Both the position numbers and the translations under genes were made by a program. From the NCBI GenBank assembly GCA_028710135.1, contig JAQUSS010000005.1:1-52273 (forward strand): a stretch of DNA of 52,273 nt, given 5' to 3'. Positions 49,478-52,273 of the stretch are shown here, piece by piece; the first letter of the stretch is position 1, and each line of letters begins with the position of its first letter. The DNA is from Gemmiger sp. (GTDB lineage Bacteria > Bacillota > Clostridia > Oscillospirales > Ruminococcaceae). The notes beneath the pieces were generated by a model that did not search any database, was not told where the DNA came from, and saw nothing but the letters and a program-made list of their open reading frames with translations.

Positions 49478-51949
49478 TTAGCGCCCGCCGCCTTCGGGGG
49501 TGCCGCCGTTTTGGTTGCCCGCAGGCGGCGCGCTGTTTTGCGGCGCTTCGGGCGGGGCCGGATTTGTGGCATTTGGGGCCTTTTCAGGGCCTTCGGGGTT
49601 CTCGCCCTTTTCAATGCGGTACTCTTTGCGGTACTTGCCGGGGGTCATCCCCAGTTCTTTGTTGAAAAAGCGGATAAAATTCTGTACGTTGGCATAGTGC
49701 AGGGTATCGGAAATGGCCGCAACGGTCATGGGGGTGGTAATCAGCATCTGCTTGGCCATCTCCAGCTTTTCACGGTTTACATAGTCGGTAAAGGTGGCGT
49801 TGCGGTCGCTTTTCAGCACCTTCCAAATATAGCTGGGGTGGTAGTTCAGCTTTTCGGCACATTCGGTCAGGGTGATATCGCCGTGTGTTTCTTTGATAAG
49901 CTGCATCACCTGGTTTACAAGGTCGGGCGAATCGGCCTGGCGGTGCTCGTTCAGCAGTTGAATCACCGGCAGGGCAACATCGTTCAGCAAAAAGCTGTGC
50001 AGGGTATCGGCGGCATAAATTTGGCTCAGCATCTCAAACGAATTTTCGCGTTGGTCGCTAAAAATATCGTTCATCGAAAGCCCCGCGTTGCTGCCCACCG
50101 ATAAAATGGCGTTGACAATGCGGTAGAGATAAAAGCTGCGCTCGTGCCCGGAAATTTTTTTGTTGGATAGCCGGTCAATAAAGCATTGCAGCAGGCGGTC
50201 GGTCTCGTTGGTATCGCAGCCGTTCACGGCGGCGCAAAGCTCGCGCTCCAACAACACATCGTAGGCGTTTTTCATAAAATCGCTGCCAAGGGGCTGGGTG
50301 TAATAGGCAATGCTATCGCCCTCGTGCCCCTGCATAAAGGTGCGGCTGCGCAGGGCCTCGGTGGATTCGTGGTAGGCGGTGCGCATATGCGAAAGTGTGT
50401 GGAAGGGCTCGCTTACGCCAATCAGGGCGGTGCAGCCAAACGTGGCCCCCACATAGCGGTGGATATCCTTGCAAAGGGCGTTCAGCGCCTGGGTAAGGGC
50501 GGCATCCTCGGCACCGCCCACCGCAAACAGAACCCGCCGCCCCAGCGCGGCCGGGCAGATAAACATCCGCTGCTTTAGCGCGGCGGGCATCTGCTGCACA
50601 ATCGTCAGCGCAAGGGCCTCCCGCTCGGGGCCGGTTGGCCGCTGTTCGGTTTCGCCCCCCGGCGGGGAGCAAAGCATACTGGCCATGCGGTAGCAGGCGC
50701 AGGGGCGGATGTTAAATTCAGCCAGGGTGTGGGTGATGGCCTCGGCGGTAACCTCGCTGCGTACCAGGTGGGTCATAAACAGCTCTTGCAGTTGGCTTTG
50801 CTGTAGCCCCACCAGCTCTTGCAGGTTATCTTTGCTTTGGGCCAACTGGTTTACCCCCAGCGCCAGGTAGCTAAATTCATCCTGGCTGCCATCCTTGGCA
50901 CCAAAAATGGTTTGCACCGAGCCCATCAAATCCCGCACGGGGCGGTACAAAAAGGCCGAGCTCCAACGGCAGATGGCCAAAATCAACACGGTGGCCGCCG
51001 CCACAATCATCGAGATAACAAGCGCCAAATTTTGCCCGGCGCTGGCCGCGGCAACATCGTACCCGGCCAGGTAAACAAAGCCGTTTGCGCTCATCTCCTG
51101 CGAAACAATGCTGTATTGCACCGGCTTCCCGGCGGCGTTTTCGGCCCGCAGGCCGGTAACCCCCGTGCCTGCCGCCATGCCCGCATCCAGGTACGCCTGG
51201 CTGAAGGCGGCATCGGTGGTGGCAATCAGGTTATTTTCACGGTCAAAAATGCTCAGCTCGTAGGCATCGCCCGCCCAGCTTTGCAGCAGCTGGGTAAAAT
51301 ATTCGGTGTTTAGGTGAACCAGCAGCATACATTTCACCCCGTAGGTGCTGGTGCTTAGCTTTAGCACCAGCAGCTCGCCGCTTAAATCCACCGTGCGGCT
51401 GGGGCGCAGGGTGCCCGCGGTGGCGGCATCCGGCCGGTGCAGCCAGTATACCGAGAGGGCGTTGGCGCTTTGCTCCGCCACAAAGGCGGCAATCTCGTCA
51501 TAATTGCGGGCATCCGTGTAGGGGTACAGGCCGTAGTTGTTCAGCACCCAGCATTCCCGCAGGTTCAAAAATTCGTAGCTTTTTATGTATTGGTCCATAT
51601 AGCTGCTGCCCTGCAACAGCTTTTGCGCGGCGTTTAAGCTGCTGTATTGGGAATAGGGCACCGCGCTGGCGTTCAGCAACCAGGAGAAGGTATCGCCCTT
51701 GGCGGCATCCAGGTAATAATTGCGGATGCCGATGGCGGTATTTTCCAGCTGCGTGGTAACGTTTTGCTGCATAGATTCCAGCAAAAGGTCGTTCCGGCTG
51801 CGCTGCGCGGCGGCATAGCTGCGCCATGCCAACACCCCTACCACCAATAGCGGCACCGAAACCAGCAACACCAACTGGATAAATATTCGGTTTTTATAGT
51901 TGCGCGTTTTGCGCTCGGGAACCGTTATGGGGTTCGTTATGGGCTTCAT
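49478..51949 (-). CDS. YesS-like membrane-anchored AraC-family regulator
   Basis: This 823-aa protein has two membrane helices (about 24-46, RIFIQLVLLVSVPLLVVGVLAW, and about 335-356) enclosing an extracytoplasmic Cache-like sensor region, a cytosolic middle region and a C-terminal AraC/XylS double helix-turn-helix (LTECAEKLNYHPSYIWKVLK, then VAAISDTLHYANVQNFIRFF). It matches B. subtilis YesS in plan, a regulator of rhamnogalacturonan genes, so it is inferred to activate the adjacent importer and pectin genes. The last about 43 residues are Pro/Asn/Gly-rich low-complexity (ENPEGPEKAPNATNPAPPEA), not expected in the family. The ATG at 51949 was chosen because AGGAGG is five bases ahead; the track start at 52069 falls in the upstream gene. 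A strong terminator follows. Confidence 0.88.
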   Translation of the reverse strand: MKPITNPITVPERKTRNYKNRIFIQLVLLVSVPLLVVGVLAWRSYAAAQRSRNDLLLESMQQNVTTQLENTAIGIRNYYLDAAKGDTFSWLLNASAVPYSQYSSLNAAQKLLQGSSYMDQYIKSYEFLNLRECWVLNNYGLYPYTDARNYDEIAAFVAEQSANALSVYWLHRPDAATAGTLRPSRTVDLSGELLVLKLSTSTYGVKCMLLVHLNTEYFTQLLQSWAGDAYELSIFDRENNLIATTDAAFSQAYLDAGMAAGTGVTGLRAENAAGKPVQYSIVSQEMSANGFVYLAGYDVAAASAGQNLALVISMIVAAATVLILAICRWSSAFLYRPVRDLMGSVQTIFGAKDGSQDEFSYLALGVNQLAQSKDNLQELVGLQQSQLQELFMTHLVRSEVTAEAITHTLAEFNIRPCACYRMASMLCSPPGGETEQRPTGPEREALALTIVQQMPAALKQRMFICPAALGRRVLFAVGGAEDAALTQALNALCKDIHRYVGATFGCTALIGVSEPFHTLSHMRTAYHESTEALRSRTFMQGHEGDSIAYYTQPLGSDFMKNAYDVLLERELCAAVNGCDTNETDRLLQCFIDRLSNKKISGHERSFYLYRIVNAILSVGSNAGLSMNDIFSDQRENSFEMLSQIYAADTLHSFLLNDVALPVIQLLNEHRQADSPDLVNQVMQLIKETHGDITLTECAEKLNYHPSYIWKVLKSDRNATFTDYVNREKLEMAKQMLITTPMTVAAISDTLHYANVQNFIRFFNKELGMTPGKYRKEYRIEKGENPEGPEKAPNATNPAPPEAPQNSAPPAGNQNGGTPEGGGR

Positions 51950-51977
51950 CATTACCTCCTGTGCAGGTGGGGTGCCG

Positions 51978-52273
51978 TTACAGCGCATACACCCGCAAAT
52001 CGCGGTATTCTGCGCGCAAAGGGGCAAGCTGGCGGAACCCGATGCCCCCCCCGCCCAGCAGGGGGCCACAGGCTACGCCATCATCCAGGTAATCAAAAAT
52101 CAGCAAATCGTTCACATAAAAGGCCACGCGGTTTTTTTGCTTTACCGTGCGCAGGGTATAAAACCCGGCGGCATCGGCTGCGGCGGGCAGGGGGTCGGCC
52201 CCCTGGGCAACCAGGTGGAAGCCGTAGCTTTTGCGCAGGTTGCAAAGGTGGAAGGCGCGCTCGTCCGGTTCCT
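51978..52273 (-). CDS. C-terminal part of a concanavalin-like protein (possibly DUF1961/YesU-like)
   Basis: The frame is open to the window edge and ends at TAA 51978-51980. The visible 98 residues read EPDERAFHLCNLRKSYGFHL, then AGFYTLRTVKQKNRVAFYVNDL, then LLGGGGIGFRQL and EYRDLRVYAL. The combination of a bound-strand pattern (RVAFYVNDLLIFDYLDD) and a GGxIGFRQ end is typical of beta-sandwich lectin-like proteins such as DUF1961. B. subtilis YesU, of that family, is encoded beside YesS and the rhamnogalacturonan enzymes, which supports the guess. The N-terminus and any signal peptide are outside the window, so cell location and activity cannot be told. Confidence 0.55.
   Translation of the reverse strand, partial: EPDERAFHLCNLRKSYGFHLVAQGADPLPAAADAAGFYTLRTVKQKNRVAFYVNDLLIFDYLDDGVACGPLLGGGGIGFRQLAPLRAEYRDLRVYAL

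Overview
The window looks like a chromosome segment of a Gram-positive, GC-rich gut-type Clostridia, probably Oscillospiraceae/Ruminococcaceae. This is inferred from a sortase-assembled pilus locus, strong AGGAGG-type ribosome binding sites, Lpl/Yes-type sugar importers and GC-rich codon use; nothing here fixes the genus. No rRNA, tRNA, CRISPR array or recognisable transposase was seen.

Region 1 (1-6130, + strand) is a pilus cluster followed by a flotillin gene. It holds the end of a large pilin/adhesin, a small DivIVA-like protein, a signal-peptidase homologue that lacks both catalytic residues (SipA-like), a major pilin, a class-B-type sortase, an FctA-like minor pilin and flotillin.

Region 2 (about 6370-10800, - strand) is an AT-rich island in a GC-rich background. 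From one near-consensus promoter it reads a 61-codon ORF, a 515-aa protein with a methyltransferase-like Rossmann core, and a 786-aa protein with two complete DUF262 (ParB-like, DGxxR) domains and no HNH nuclease domain. The last two ORFs overlap. This is the best candidate for an undescribed (defence-like) system. A fragment of a GC-rich gene lies at its right edge.

Region 3 (11-16.5 kb, - strand) carries a LacI-type regulator, a sialate-O-acetylesterase-like (SASA) esterase, a GH29 fucosidase and a MATE exporter.

Region 4 (16.7-38.9 kb, + strand) starts with a strong promoter and a structured leader, then an LplB/LplC/LplA-type importer and a long run of cytoplasmic glycosidases: GH78, a beta-propeller hydrolase, GH106, two GH42, a catalytically broken GH2 homologue, an intact GH2 and GH127. 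A strong bidirectional terminator closes it.

Region 5 (38.9-52.3 kb, - strand) carries a YesU-like fragment, a YesS-like membrane AraC regulator, a second importer, a rhamnogalacturonan lyase (PL11) fused to a CE12 acetylesterase, a PL22 oligogalacturonate lyase, a CE4 deacetylase-like protein and a second PL22-like propeller.

Regions 3-5 read as one locus for taking up and dismantling rhamnogalacturonan-I/pectin side-chain oligosaccharides. None of the glycosidases or lyases has a visible signal peptide, so cleavage is inferred to occur after import. Neither importer has an ATPase gene here, so a shared MsmX-type ATPase elsewhere is expected. The gene set resembles the Bacillus subtilis yes region (YesS, YesOPQ, YesT/Y, YesU, YesX, YesZ).
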